DNA of 64,000 bases from Listeria aquatica FSL S10-1188 (GTDB lineage Bacteria; Bacillota; Bacilli; Lactobacillales; Listeriaceae). The DNA is taken from the NCBI RefSeq assembly GCF_000525795.1, contig NZ_AOCG01000012.1, positions 62,001 to 126,000 of the forward strand, written 5' to 3'. Under the pieces are notes generated by a model. That model worked only from the letters and a program-made list of their open reading frames with translations, had not been told where the DNA came from and did not search any database. The first letter of the stretch is position 1, and each line of letters begins with the position of its first letter. Both the position numbers and the translations under genes were made by a program. Shown in pieces: positions 52,538 through 60,939 of this stretch.

Positions 52538-54340
52538 TTAAATATCCTTCGTAAGTTCCAAGAATTCTTCCACATCTTTCATTGTAATATCGACAGCTTC
52601 GCGCCAAAAATCGGGTTTTGTAAGGTCGACATCGAGATGTTTTTTCGCTAGTTCTTCAGTTGTCATGGCGCCGGTATCTTTCAAAAGCGCGATGTAAGCA
52701 TCTTCATAACTTTCACCACTATTCATTGCCCGGCTGTATATGCCAAGCGAGAAGAGGTATCCGAAAGTGTAAGGGAAGTTGTAAAATGGCACATCTGCAA
52801 TGTAGAAATGAAGCTTAGATGCCCAGAACTGCGGATGATATTCTTCAAGCGAATCCAAGTAAGCTTCACGTTGGGCTTCTTCCATAAGGCGATTCAAATC
52901 GTCCACTGAGAGAATCCCTTTCTTGCGCTCTTCATAAAAGCGTGTTTCAAAAAGAAAACGTGCATGAATGTTCATGAAAAAGGCGATACTTCGACCAATT
53001 TTATCTTCAAGAAGAGTGATTTTTTCTTCTTTTGTCGCTGCTTCTTTTACGGAAGCATCCGCGATAATCATTTCTGCAAAAGTGGAAGCTGTTTCGGCCA
53101 CATTCATTGCATAATCTGTGTTTTCATAAGGCTCATCTCGGATCACATAAGAGTGGAAGGCGTGTCCAAGTTCATGCGCCAGAGTGGCAACCGTTGACGG
53201 CGCACCATCGTAAGTCATGAAAATTCGGCTTTCTTTTTCTACTGGGAAATCTGTACAAAAGCCGCCTGGACGTTTATTATCCCGATCTTCTGCCTCAATC
53301 CAGCGATTTGAAAAAGCATGTTTAGCAAATTCAGCCATCTTGGGGCTAAACTTATTAAATTGCGTCAAAATAAAATCTGCGCCTTCTTGATAAGAATATT
53401 TTTTAGGTTCTCCTGAAAAAACGAGTGGGGCTTCAACGTCGTAAAAGCTTAATTTTGAAAGACCGAGTAATTTGGCTTTGCGATTTAAAAAGCTTACAAA
53501 AGTAGCTTTGCTGTCGCGAATTACATTCCACATCGCATCAAGTGTTTCTTCCTTCATACGATTGATCGCAAGCGGTTCGCTTAGCACGTTTTTCCAGCCG
53601 CGTGTTTCATAAGTTTGTAAGCGAAATCCTGCTAAGTGATTGAGTGTATCAGCAAATAGCCGGCTTTCTTTTTGGAAGCTTTCCGAATAGGCTTTAAAAA
53701 CGGCTTCTCGTACGTCTCGTTTTGGGTGATTCAGCATATTGAGCGCTTGTCCAGCTGATAAATCTTGCTCTTTTCCGTCTATTGTTACTTTTACACGAAC
53801 CGTTCCGATGATCGTGTCGTAGTGATCAGACCAGCCTTGATACCCATCAACGGAAAGCGCGTTAATAAGCGCTTCTTGCTGTTTACTGCCTTTTTTACCA
53901 CGGTTTTCACGGGCTTCGTTTAATACAAAAGCGATTTGACGAAATCCATTTTCCTGTAAAATTTCTTTCCAAACCCGATCTTCGATTTGAATGAATTTGT
54001 CGTGCCAATCATCTTGAGCTGTTTGGAGTAAAGCAGCGTAGCCATAAACCCGAGCCGCAAGAGTTGCAGCACGTTCGTCGTGAATATCAGCAGCTTGCAA
54101 ACATTCCAAGTAAGAGCTTGCATTCATGAATCCCTTTGAGAGATCCGCATTTTGATTAATTAAGAGAAGAAATTCAGCAGCATCATTTTTGCTTTCTGGA
54201 ACTGCCCATTCTTCCACATTTTTAATAAAAAGATCTAAGTCGTCTTTCAGTGCTTGCAAGGTTTCATGCAACTCTTCTGATGCACTGCCACCTTGATAGA
54301 TTGAATCTAGATCCCAAACTTCTGAATAGGGTTTTGTCAT
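52538..54340 (-). CDS. pepF: Oligoendopeptidase F
   Basis: Cytoplasmic M3-family zinc peptidase that degrades oligopeptides. 600 residues from ATG 54340, which has AAAGGAGGAG upstream. The zinc site is ATLAHELGHAFHSYV with the third ligand in NVAETASTFAEM. Family landmarks also include PFYNFPYTFGYLFSLG near the C-terminus. It is a single gene on the minus strand, divergent from yqeG. Confidence 0.96.
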   Translation of the reverse strand: MTKPYSEVWDLDSIYQGGSASEELHETLQALKDDLDLFIKNVEEWAVPESKNDAAEFLLLINQNADLSKGFMNASSYLECLQAADIHDERAATLAARVYGYAALLQTAQDDWHDKFIQIEDRVWKEILQENGFRQIAFVLNEARENRGKKGSKQQEALINALSVDGYQGWSDHYDTIIGTVRVKVTIDGKEQDLSAGQALNMLNHPKRDVREAVFKAYSESFQKESRLFADTLNHLAGFRLQTYETRGWKNVLSEPLAINRMKEETLDAMWNVIRDSKATFVSFLNRKAKLLGLSKLSFYDVEAPLVFSGEPKKYSYQEGADFILTQFNKFSPKMAEFAKHAFSNRWIEAEDRDNKRPGGFCTDFPVEKESRIFMTYDGAPSTVATLAHELGHAFHSYVIRDEPYENTDYAMNVAETASTFAEMIIADASVKEAATKEEKITLLEDKIGRSIAFFMNIHARFLFETRFYEERKKGILSVDDLNRLMEEAQREAYLDSLEEYHPQFWASKLHFYIADVPFYNFPYTFGYLFSLGIYSRAMNSGESYEDAYIALLKDTGAMTTEELAKKHLDVDLTKPDFWREAVDITMKDVEEFLELTKDI

Positions 54341-54512
54341 CCATTTCTCCTCCTTTGATATACAAAAATGTGTAGTCACATTCCGATTTTACTTCTTTAT
54401 TATAGCAGTATCTCAGGTTTTTTTGTAAAATAAATCAAAACATGATAAAATTTGTAGGTTATCTCCTCTCCGTAAGAAAAGAGGAGCAGAAAAGGAAAAT
54501 GAGGTGCGGGGT

Positions 54513-55050
54513 TTGTTAAAGCAATTTTCACCAGATAAAATGCTCGATTCACCATTTGGGATTAGAGCGGAACATTTAAAAAAAAATGGGGAAAACAACG
54601 ATCTTAACGGATCTTGATAATACGCTTCTTGCGTGGGATGAAATGGATGCGACTCATGAAATTATTAACTGGTTTACACTTCTTGAAGCTTCAGGAATTA
54701 AAGTGATGATCCTTTCAAATAATTCCGTAGATCGTGTGGAGCGAGTGGCCAAATCGACTCGAATTCCATTTCTTGCGAAAGCACGGAAGCCGCTCGGAAA
54801 GAATTTTAAAAAAGCACTAAAAGAACTGGATTCAACCCCCGAAGAAACCATTATGATTGGTGACCAAATCATGACCGATATTTTTGGCGGGAACAGGCAG
54901 AATCTTTACACGATTTTTGTGCGCCCAGTAAAAGAAACAGACGGACTTGCAACGAAATTTAACCGCTTCATGGAGCGGATTATTTTAAAACGACTTTCAA
55001 AAAAAACAAAAAAATGGAATGGGAGGATTCGCTTTGACAGAAACACTTAG
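54513..55050 (+). CDS. yqeG: YqeG-family HAD phosphatase, one frame break
   Basis: HAD superfamily IIIA phosphatase of about 178 residues, substrate unknown. The nucleophile motif is ILTDLDNTLLAWDE, motif II is IMILSNNS-like (VMILSNNSVDRV), and the Mg-binding motif IV is MIGDQIMTDIFGGNR. Nine A at 54578-54586 break the frame just before the catalytic motif; eight restore HLKKMGKTTILTDL. The start is TTG 54513 (MLKQFSPDKM) behind GAGGTGCGG. It is the first gene of the yqeG-yqeH-aroE-yhbY-nadD-yqeK-rsfS-yqeM operon. Confidence 0.9.
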
Positions 55051-56134
55051 ATGTATTGGTTGCGGTGCCATTATTCAGTCTGAAGATAAATCAAAACCTG
55101 GTTACGCACCTCGATCATCCCTTACAAAAGAAAACGTGATTTGTCAGCGCTGTTTTCGTTTGAAGCACTATAATGAAATTCAAGATGTGCCGCTAACGGA
55201 CGATGATTTTTTAAAGATTTTAAATGAACTCGGAACGAAAAAGGCACTGATTGTCTATGTGGTTGATATTTTTGATTTTGATGGGAGCTGGCTTCCTGGG
55301 CTACACCGCTTTGTCGGAAATAACCCAGTTCTTCTTGTCGGCAATAAAGAAGATCTGTTACCCAAATCGCTTAAACGCGATAAATTAACGCGCTGGATGA
55401 GACGGCGTGCGAAGGAGCTTGGGCTTCTCGCTAAAGATGTAACGCTTGTCAGTGCACAAAAGGGAACTGGTTTTGAAACGCTTCTTGACCGAATTGAAAA
55501 CTTGCGAAATGGCAGCGATGTTTATATTGTAGGCTGTACGAATGTCGGAAAATCAACACTCATCAATCAAATCATCAAGCGAGCTTCTGGAGAAAAAGAT
55601 GTGGTCACAACGTCTCAGTTTCCTGGAACCACTCTTGATAAAATTGAAATCCCACTTGATGGTGGAAATGTACTGGTGGATACGCCAGGGATCATCAATC
55701 ATCACCAAATGGCGCATTTCATTGGAACAAAAACACTTAAGAAAATCACACCCAAAAAAGAAATCAAGCCGATTGCTTATCAACTTAATGAAGAGCAAAC
55801 CTTGTTTTTTGGTGCTCTCGCACGACTGGATTTCACATCTGGCCGAAGAAGCTCGTTTATCGTTTATATGTCGAACGACTTAGAACCACACCGCACAAAA
55901 CTTGCGAATGCTGACCATTTATACGAAACGCAAAAAGGTGATGTTTTGGCACCACCGACGGGAGAAGAAGCAGCGGAACTTCCTGAACTTGTTCCACATC
56001 CATTCACTATTCGCGAAAAGACGGATATCGTGTTTTCTGGGCTTGGATGGGTAACTATTCCTGAAGGCGGCGTGAAAGTGACAGCTTGGGTGCCAGAAGG
56101 CGTTTCTGTCTCGGTCCGCGAACCGCTCATTTGA
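55034..56134 (+). CDS. yqeH: Ribosome biogenesis GTPase YqeH
   Basis: Circularly permuted GTPase needed for 30S subunit assembly. 366 residues from TTG 55034, seven bases after GGGAGG. An N-terminal zinc finger (CIGCG...CQRCFRLKHYNE) precedes the permuted G motifs, in the order G4 LVGNKEDLLPKS, G5 VSAQKGTG, G1 VGCTNVGKSTLIN, G3 DTPGI. The C-terminal domain is probably RNA-binding. The start overlaps the end of yqeG. Confidence 0.96.
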   Translation: MTETLRCIGCGAIIQSEDKSKPGYAPRSSLTKENVICQRCFRLKHYNEIQDVPLTDDDFLKILNELGTKKALIVYVVDIFDFDGSWLPGLHRFVGNNPVLLVGNKEDLLPKSLKRDKLTRWMRRRAKELGLLAKDVTLVSAQKGTGFETLLDRIENLRNGSDVYIVGCTNVGKSTLINQIIKRASGEKDVVTTSQFPGTTLDKIEIPLDGGNVLVDTPGIINHHQMAHFIGTKTLKKITPKKEIKPIAYQLNEEQTLFFGALARLDFTSGRRSSFIVYMSNDLEPHRTKLANADHLYETQKGDVLAPPTGEEAAELPELVPHPFTIREKTDIVFSGLGWVTIPEGGVKVTAWVPEGVSVSVREPLI

Positions 56135-56144
56135 GGTGAACCAA

Positions 56145-56976
56145 ATGAAACATTTCGCTGTTATTGGAAACCCGATCGCTCATTCACTTTCACCGATTAT
56201 GCAGCAAGCCGCTATTCAACATTTACAGCTCGATGCTATTTATACGCGTAAAAAACTTAGTGAAGAAGCTTTTGATCAAGAAATAAAAGAATGGCTTCGT
56301 TCTGATATAGACGGTTTTAATGTCACGATTCCTTTCAAAGAACGGATTATTCCTTACCTTGATGAAATCGATGACTTTGCATTAAAATGTGGAGCCGTAA
56401 ATACAGTCGTTCGGTACGGAAATAAATGGACCGGTTTTAATACAGACGGACAAGGCTTTTTGGAAGGACTCGCTGAAAAAAGACCGGTAAAAGAGTCAGA
56501 TCATGTGTTAATTGTTGGAGCTGGAGGAGCAAGTAAAGGCATTTACCTTGCGCTTAAACAAGCCCATAATTGTGAAGTGAGTGTTACGAACCGAACAGTT
56601 GCAAAAGCAGAGCAGATGCTAGAACCAGGGAGTCAGGATAGAGCGATCTCGCTCAAAGAAGCAGCGAAACAGCTTTCCAAGTTTACGATTATCATTCAGA
56701 CAACATCTGTAGGCCTAAATCCTGAAAAAGCAGATTTGCCGCTGCAGCTTGATTTACTAGCTCCAGGTACACTAGTAGCAGATATTATTTATAATCCGTT
56801 TGAAACAGCCTTTTTACAAGAAGCTAAAAAAAAGAGGTGCAATAACGCAAAACGGCCTTGCAATGTTCGTTAATCAAGGGGCGCTTGCGTTTAAACTTTG
56901 GGCAGAAGAAAATCCGGATCGAGCTGTCATGCGGCAAGCCGTACTCGATTCATTTGAGGAGGAAGAGAAATGCTAA
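56145..56976 (+). CDS. aroE: Shikimate dehydrogenase, one frame break
   Basis: NADPH-dependent reduction of dehydroshikimate in aromatic amino acid synthesis. About 277 residues. The substrate site has IGNPIAHSLSPIMQQA and NVTIPFKERI with the catalytic lysine; the cofactor loop is VGAGGASKGIYLAL. Eight A at 56826-56833 break the frame; seven restore EAKKRGAITQNGLAMFVNQGA with the stop at 56974-56976. ATG 56145 follows GAGGTGA at the yqeH stop. The end overlaps yhbY by seven bases. Confidence 0.94.
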
Positions 56977-57260
56977 CTGGACCGCAAAAGCGCTTTTTAC
57001 GCAAAGAAGCCCATGGATTGCAGCCGATTTTCCAAGTTGGAAAAGGCGGCGTTAATCCTAATATGGTCAGTCAAATTAGCGATGCTCTTTTAGCGCGCGA
57101 ATTGTTGAAAGTTTCTGTGTTGCAAAATTGTGAAGTTCCAAAAGAAGAAGTTGCAGAAATGCTTAGTGAACGAACTGGAAGTGAACTTGTACAATTAATC
57201 GGTCGAACGATCATTTTGTATAAAGAATCTCATAAAAACAAACAAATTGAGCTGCCTTAA
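56970..57260 (+). CDS. yhbY: RNA-binding protein YhbY (CRM domain)
   Basis: A 96-residue CRM-domain protein that associates with pre-50S ribosomes. It has LTGPQKRFLRKEAHGLQPIF and the GxxG loop in VGKGGVNPNM. ATG start inside the end of aroE with GGAGGAAGAG upstream. Confidence 0.95.
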   Translation: MLTGPQKRFLRKEAHGLQPIFQVGKGGVNPNMVSQISDALLARELLKVSVLQNCEVPKEEVAEMLSERTGSELVQLIGRTIILYKESHKNKQIELP

Positions 57261-57278
57261 TCAGCTGAGGTGATAAAA

Positions 57279-57851
57279 ATGACGGGAAAAATTGGAATAC
57301 TTGGAGGTACTTTTGATCCGCCACATATTGTCCATTTGATCATTGCAAACGAAGTCTATGCGCAACTTGGCTTAGAAAAAATCATTTTTTTACCCAATAA
57401 AATTCCGCCTCATAAAAAGGAAAGCGGGTTTGTAGAAGCCGATGAACGAGTTCGCATGCTTAAACTCGCAACAGCGTCCAATCCACATTTTGAAGTGGAT
57501 ACTCGGGAACTCTCCCGTGAGGGGAAAAGCTACACGTTCGACACTATGCTTGAAATAACTCAGGAAAGCCCAGAACAAAGCTTTTATTTTATCATTGGCG
57601 GTGATATGGTTGAATATCTGCCTAAGTGGTATAGAATTGAAGAACTACTTGAACTGGTAACGTTTGTTGGTGTCAATCGACCTACGTATTCCTTGAACTC
57701 CGAGTATCCAGTTTTGGATGTAACGGTTCCAGAAATGGATATTTCTTCTTCACTGATTCGTGAAAAGTGCCAGAAGAAAAGCCCGATTGATTATTACGTT
57801 CCTGAAAAAGTAGCGGATTATATAAAGGAGCATCATTTTTATGAATCGTGA
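57279..57851 (+). CDS. nadD: Nicotinate-nucleotide adenylyltransferase
   Basis: Makes deamido-NAD from nicotinate mononucleotide and ATP. 190 residues. The nucleotidyltransferase motif is GILGGTFDPPHIVH and the second motif is ISSSLIREKC. ATG 57279 follows GAGGTGATAA. Its stop overlaps yqeK by eleven bases. Confidence 0.96.
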   Translation: MTGKIGILGGTFDPPHIVHLIIANEVYAQLGLEKIIFLPNKIPPHKKESGFVEADERVRMLKLATASNPHFEVDTRELSREGKSYTFDTMLEITQESPEQSFYFIIGGDMVEYLPKWYRIEELLELVTFVGVNRPTYSLNSEYPVLDVTVPEMDISSSLIREKCQKKSPIDYYVPEKVADYIKEHHFYES

Positions 57852-58428
57852 GCAAATGTTAGAGAAAATTAAGCAAGCAATGCCAGAAAAGCGATTTCAA
57901 CATACATTAGGGGTAGAAAAAACAGCACTCCTATATGCAGAAATTTACGAGGAATCAACAGAAAAAGCGAGCATTGCGGCTTTGTTACATGATTATGCGA
58001 AATACTATCCAGATGATCAAGCTGAGAAACTAATTCGCGAAGAAAACATGGATCCTAGACTTTTGAAATATAGTCGTGCACTTTGGCATGCACCAATTGG
58101 CGCATATCTAGCTAGAGAAGAATTCGGCGTAACGGATTCTGAGATTTTGGAAGCTATCCGAGTTCATACAACTGGGAGTACGAAAATGAACAAACTTGAT
58201 AAAATTATATTCTTAGCCGACTACACAGAGCCAGGCCGCGATTTTCCTGGGGTGGAAGAAGCACGAACGCTTTCAAAAAAGTCGCTTGATGCGGGTATGT
58301 TGTTTGCGCTTCGCCGCACAATCGCGTATCTTTCGGATAAAGAGCAACCGATTTTTCCAGATACATTTGATAGTTATAATACTTTTGCATTTTTAAAACA
58401 AGAAGGAGATGTTGAACGATTTGAATAG
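57841..58428 (+). CDS. yqeK: HD-domain hydrolase YqeK
   Basis: A 195-residue HD phosphohydrolase; the family hydrolyses Ap4A symmetrically to ADP. The metal-binding residues are in FQHTLGVEKTA, ALLHDYAKYY, HAPIGAYLARE and the final aspartate FLADYTEPGRDF. It overlaps nadD upstream and rsfS downstream, so the operon is tightly coupled. Confidence 0.94.
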   Translation: MNREQMLEKIKQAMPEKRFQHTLGVEKTALLYAEIYEESTEKASIAALLHDYAKYYPDDQAEKLIREENMDPRLLKYSRALWHAPIGAYLAREEFGVTDSEILEAIRVHTTGSTKMNKLDKIIFLADYTEPGRDFPGVEEARTLSKKSLDAGMLFALRRTIAYLSDKEQPIFPDTFDSYNTFAFLKQEGDVERFE

Positions 58429-58777
58429 TCATGAAGTATTGATGCTTGTTGCACGCGCAGCAGATGATAAACGTGCGGAGGATATTCTTGCCTTAAACAT
58501 GCAGGGACTTTCAAGCATTGCGGATTATTTTGTGATTTGTCACGGTAATTCGGATAAACAAGTACAGGCGATTGCACGAGAAATTAAAGACAAGGCTCAA
58601 GAAAACGAGATTGAAGTAAAACGTTTAGAAGGTTTCGATGCCGCTAAATGGGTATTAATTGATCTGGGTGATGTCATTGTTCACGTATTTCACCGTGACG
58701 AACGCTCTTATTATAATTTGGAAAAACTATGGGGAGATGCGCCACTAGAAAATGTGTCGGAGGCTTTTTCCTATTAA
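58409..58777 (+). CDS. rsfS: Ribosomal silencing factor RsfS
   Basis: Binds L14 and keeps the subunits apart during starvation. Up to 122 residues, with the Iojap/RsfS core DDKRAEDILALNMQGLSSIADYFVICHGNSDKQ and the end RSYYNLEKLWGDAP. The start could be ATG 58409 or TTG 58421; homologues begin near the latter, but its spacing to AAGGAG is long. The start overlaps the yqeK stop. Confidence 0.93.
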   Translation: MLNDLNSHEVLMLVARAADDKRAEDILALNMQGLSSIADYFVICHGNSDKQVQAIAREIKDKAQENEIEVKRLEGFDAAKWVLIDLGDVIVHVFHRDERSYYNLEKLWGDAPLENVSEAFSY

Positions 58778-58792
58778 AAAAGCAGGAAAGCA

Positions 58793-58819
58793 GCGAGGTT
58801 GATCTTGCTGCTTTTTTGA
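58793..58819 (+). terminator. Terminator after rsfS
   Basis: Stem AAGCAGCGAGG / TCTTGCTGCTT with a four-base loop and six T. It separates rsfS from yqeM, although read-through is likely. Confidence 0.75.
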
Positions 58820-58837
58820 ATAGAAAGGGAGAGAAAA

Positions 58838-59572
58838 ATGAGTTATGAATTTTTTCCAGTCGTTTATGATGAACTAATGGACGGGGAGCTCTATGATGCT
58901 TGGGCGGAATTTGCTTTAAGCCATTTGCCGGAAGAAACACATTCTTTATTAGACCTTGCTTCTGGAACGGGGGAGTTTTCTTTGCGCATGGCACTCGCTG
59001 GACTTCAAGTTTCGGGTTTAGACTTAGCTCCTGAAATGGTCAGAGTATCAAGAGAAAAATTTGCTCAAATTGACCTTGAAATTCCAGTTGTCCAAGCTGA
59101 CATGACTCATTTTGATTTAAAGCAAGAATTTGATGCTGTAACCTGCTTTTGCGATTCGCTCAACTATCTAGAAACGGAAGAAGCAGTTCGCGCTTCCTTC
59201 CAAAATGTGTATAAGCATTTAAAAAAAGATGGCACTTTTCTTTTCGATGTTCATTCTATTTACAAAGTGGATCAAGTCTTTGCAAATTATAGTTACGGAG
59301 AGGGAGATCCTTACATTTCAACCATCTGGAATTCCTTTCCCGGTGAGCATCTGCATTCTGTTGAACATGAGCTGAGCTTTTTCATTCAAGAAGATGAAAA
59401 AGACTGTTACATCCGAAAAGATGAGTTACATAAAGAACGCACCTTTCCCATTTCAACGTATAAAAAATTTTTATTAGAAGCAAATTTTTGTGATATCCAA
59501 GTTTTTGGAGATTTTAGCGATGAAAGTCCAAATGAAAAAACAGAACGCCTCTTTTTTAAAGCCAAGAAATAA
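58838..59572 (+). CDS. yqeM: SAM-dependent methyltransferase YqeM
   Basis: Class I methyltransferase of 244 residues, substrate unknown. Motif I is LLDLASGTGEFSLRMA, then LDLAPEMVRVSREK and the motif II/III stretch FDAVTCFCDSLNYL. ATG 58838 follows AAAGGGAGAG. It occupies its usual place between rsfS and comEA. Confidence 0.92.
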   Translation: MSYEFFPVVYDELMDGELYDAWAEFALSHLPEETHSLLDLASGTGEFSLRMALAGLQVSGLDLAPEMVRVSREKFAQIDLEIPVVQADMTHFDLKQEFDAVTCFCDSLNYLETEEAVRASFQNVYKHLKKDGTFLFDVHSIYKVDQVFANYSYGEGDPYISTIWNSFPGEHLHSVEHELSFFIQEDEKDCYIRKDELHKERTFPISTYKKFLLEANFCDIQVFGDFSDESPNEKTERLFFKAKK

Positions 59573-59596
59573 TTTTTTGGCTTTTTTTCTTTTTTG
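59560..59596 (+). terminator. Terminator after yqeM
   Basis: Stem AAAGCCAA / TTGGCTTT, where the first strand is in the last codons of yqeM, followed by a long T tract. Confidence 0.82.
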
Positions 59597-59657
59597 ACAG
59601 TTGCAGGAGGAATAAAAGAGCTTGTGTCGAATAGAGAAGCAAAAGGAGGCACTTTAC

Positions 59658-60290
59658 ATGCTAAAAGATTTCTATCAAAAAAATCCAAAATGGTGTTTAA
59701 TCGGGGCAGGTGGTTTGATCTGTGTTCTCATACTGGGTTTCTTTTTCTTTTATCATGCAAATGGAGAAGAAGTAGAGGTCAAATCGCAACAAATAACCGA
59801 GCAAAAAGAAACAAAAACACAAAACGAGCCAGCAAAAAAGGAAGAAAAGAACTCTGTTGTGTTTGTGGATGTAAAAGGAGCCGTACGTAATCCTGGGGTC
59901 TATCAAATTCCGAAAGATGGTCGTGTGAAAGATGCGATTGATCGAGCTGGTGGCTTGTTAAGTGAAGCTGACCCAAGCTCAGTCAATTTAGCTCAAAAGT
60001 TAAAAGATGAAATGATAGTAGAAGTGGTTAAAAAAGGTGAGAAGGGGTCTTCAGCATTAGCAGGAACCACTACTAGCACTACCGAAAAAGCAGAATCAGA
60101 AAAAGTCAATATCAATCAAGCAACCGCGCAAGATTTGGAGCAAGTTCCGGGTATTGGGAAAGCGAAAGCAACTGCGATTATTGAATATCGCGAAAAAGAA
60201 GGTTTGTTTACAAAAATTGAAGATTTGACTCAAATTTCTGGGATAGGCGAAAAAACGCTTGAAAAATTAAAAGCTTATTTAGAGATTTAG
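59658..60290 (+). CDS. comEA: Competence DNA receptor ComEA
   Basis: Membrane-anchored DNA-binding receptor of the competence uptake machine. 210 residues: an anchor helix (about residues 12-31), a charged linker, an SLBB domain (VFVDVKGAVRNPGVYQ) and two C-terminal helix-hairpin-helix motifs (LEQVPGIGKAKATAII and LTQISGIGEKTLEKLK). ATG 59658 has AAAAGGAGGC upstream. First gene of comEA-comEB-comEC. Confidence 0.96.
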   Translation: MLKDFYQKNPKWCLIGAGGLICVLILGFFFFYHANGEEVEVKSQQITEQKETKTQNEPAKKEEKNSVVFVDVKGAVRNPGVYQIPKDGRVKDAIDRAGGLLSEADPSSVNLAQKLKDEMIVEVVKKGEKGSSALAGTTTSTTEKAESEKVNINQATAQDLEQVPGIGKAKATAIIEYREKEGLFTKIEDLTQISGIGEKTLEKLKAYLEI

Positions 60291-60354
60291 ATTTGATTGA
60301 CGCTTGTTCACTAGCGAATTATACTATTTATAAGAGACGAAAGGAGTCGAAAAG

Positions 60355-60912
60355 ATGAAACGAATTGAATGGGATCAATTTTTCATGGCACAAAGTCATT
60401 TAATTTCAACACGAAGCACATGTACACGTTTAATGGTTGGAGCAACTATTGTTCGGGACAAACGAATGATTGCAAGTGGCTACAATGGGTCAATTGCTGG
60501 AGGAGATCACTGCACAGAAAAGGGTTGCCTAATTGTTGAGGGACATTGTATTCGGACGATCCATGCAGAGATGAATGCACTATTACAATGTGCGAAATTC
60601 GGAGCTTCTACCGATCAAGCAGAGCTTTACGTCACTCATTTTCCGTGTGTAGCTTGTTGTAAATCAATTATTCAAGCAGGAATCAAAGCAGTTTATTATG
60701 CCAAGGACTATAAAAATAATCCATATGCCATTGAATTGTTCGAACAAGCTGGCGTTATTGTCAAAAAAGTGCCTTTTGATCATGAAATCTTAAATGATGG
60801 TCTGCTTTCCAAACAACAAATGTTAACGAGCATAACAGAAGCGATCAATGAAGAAGGTTTGCCGGAAGATAAAGCACAAAGCTTACTTCAATCCATTGAA
60901 GGCAAATTGTAA
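60355..60912 (+). CDS. comEB: dCMP deaminase ComEB
   Basis: Zinc deaminase of the cytidine/deoxycytidylate family, 185 residues. The zinc site is TIHAEMNALLQC and FPCVACCKSIIQAG. It lies inside the competence operon, although ComEB is not strictly needed for DNA uptake in B. subtilis. ATG 60355 follows AAAGGAGTCG. Confidence 0.95.
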   Translation: MKRIEWDQFFMAQSHLISTRSTCTRLMVGATIVRDKRMIASGYNGSIAGGDHCTEKGCLIVEGHCIRTIHAEMNALLQCAKFGASTDQAELYVTHFPCVACCKSIIQAGIKAVYYAKDYKNNPYAIELFEQAGVIVKKVPFDHEILNDGLLSKQQMLTSITEAINEEGLPEDKAQSLLQSIEGKL

Positions 60913-60939
60913 AAAACATAAAGGGGAGGAAATAGATTA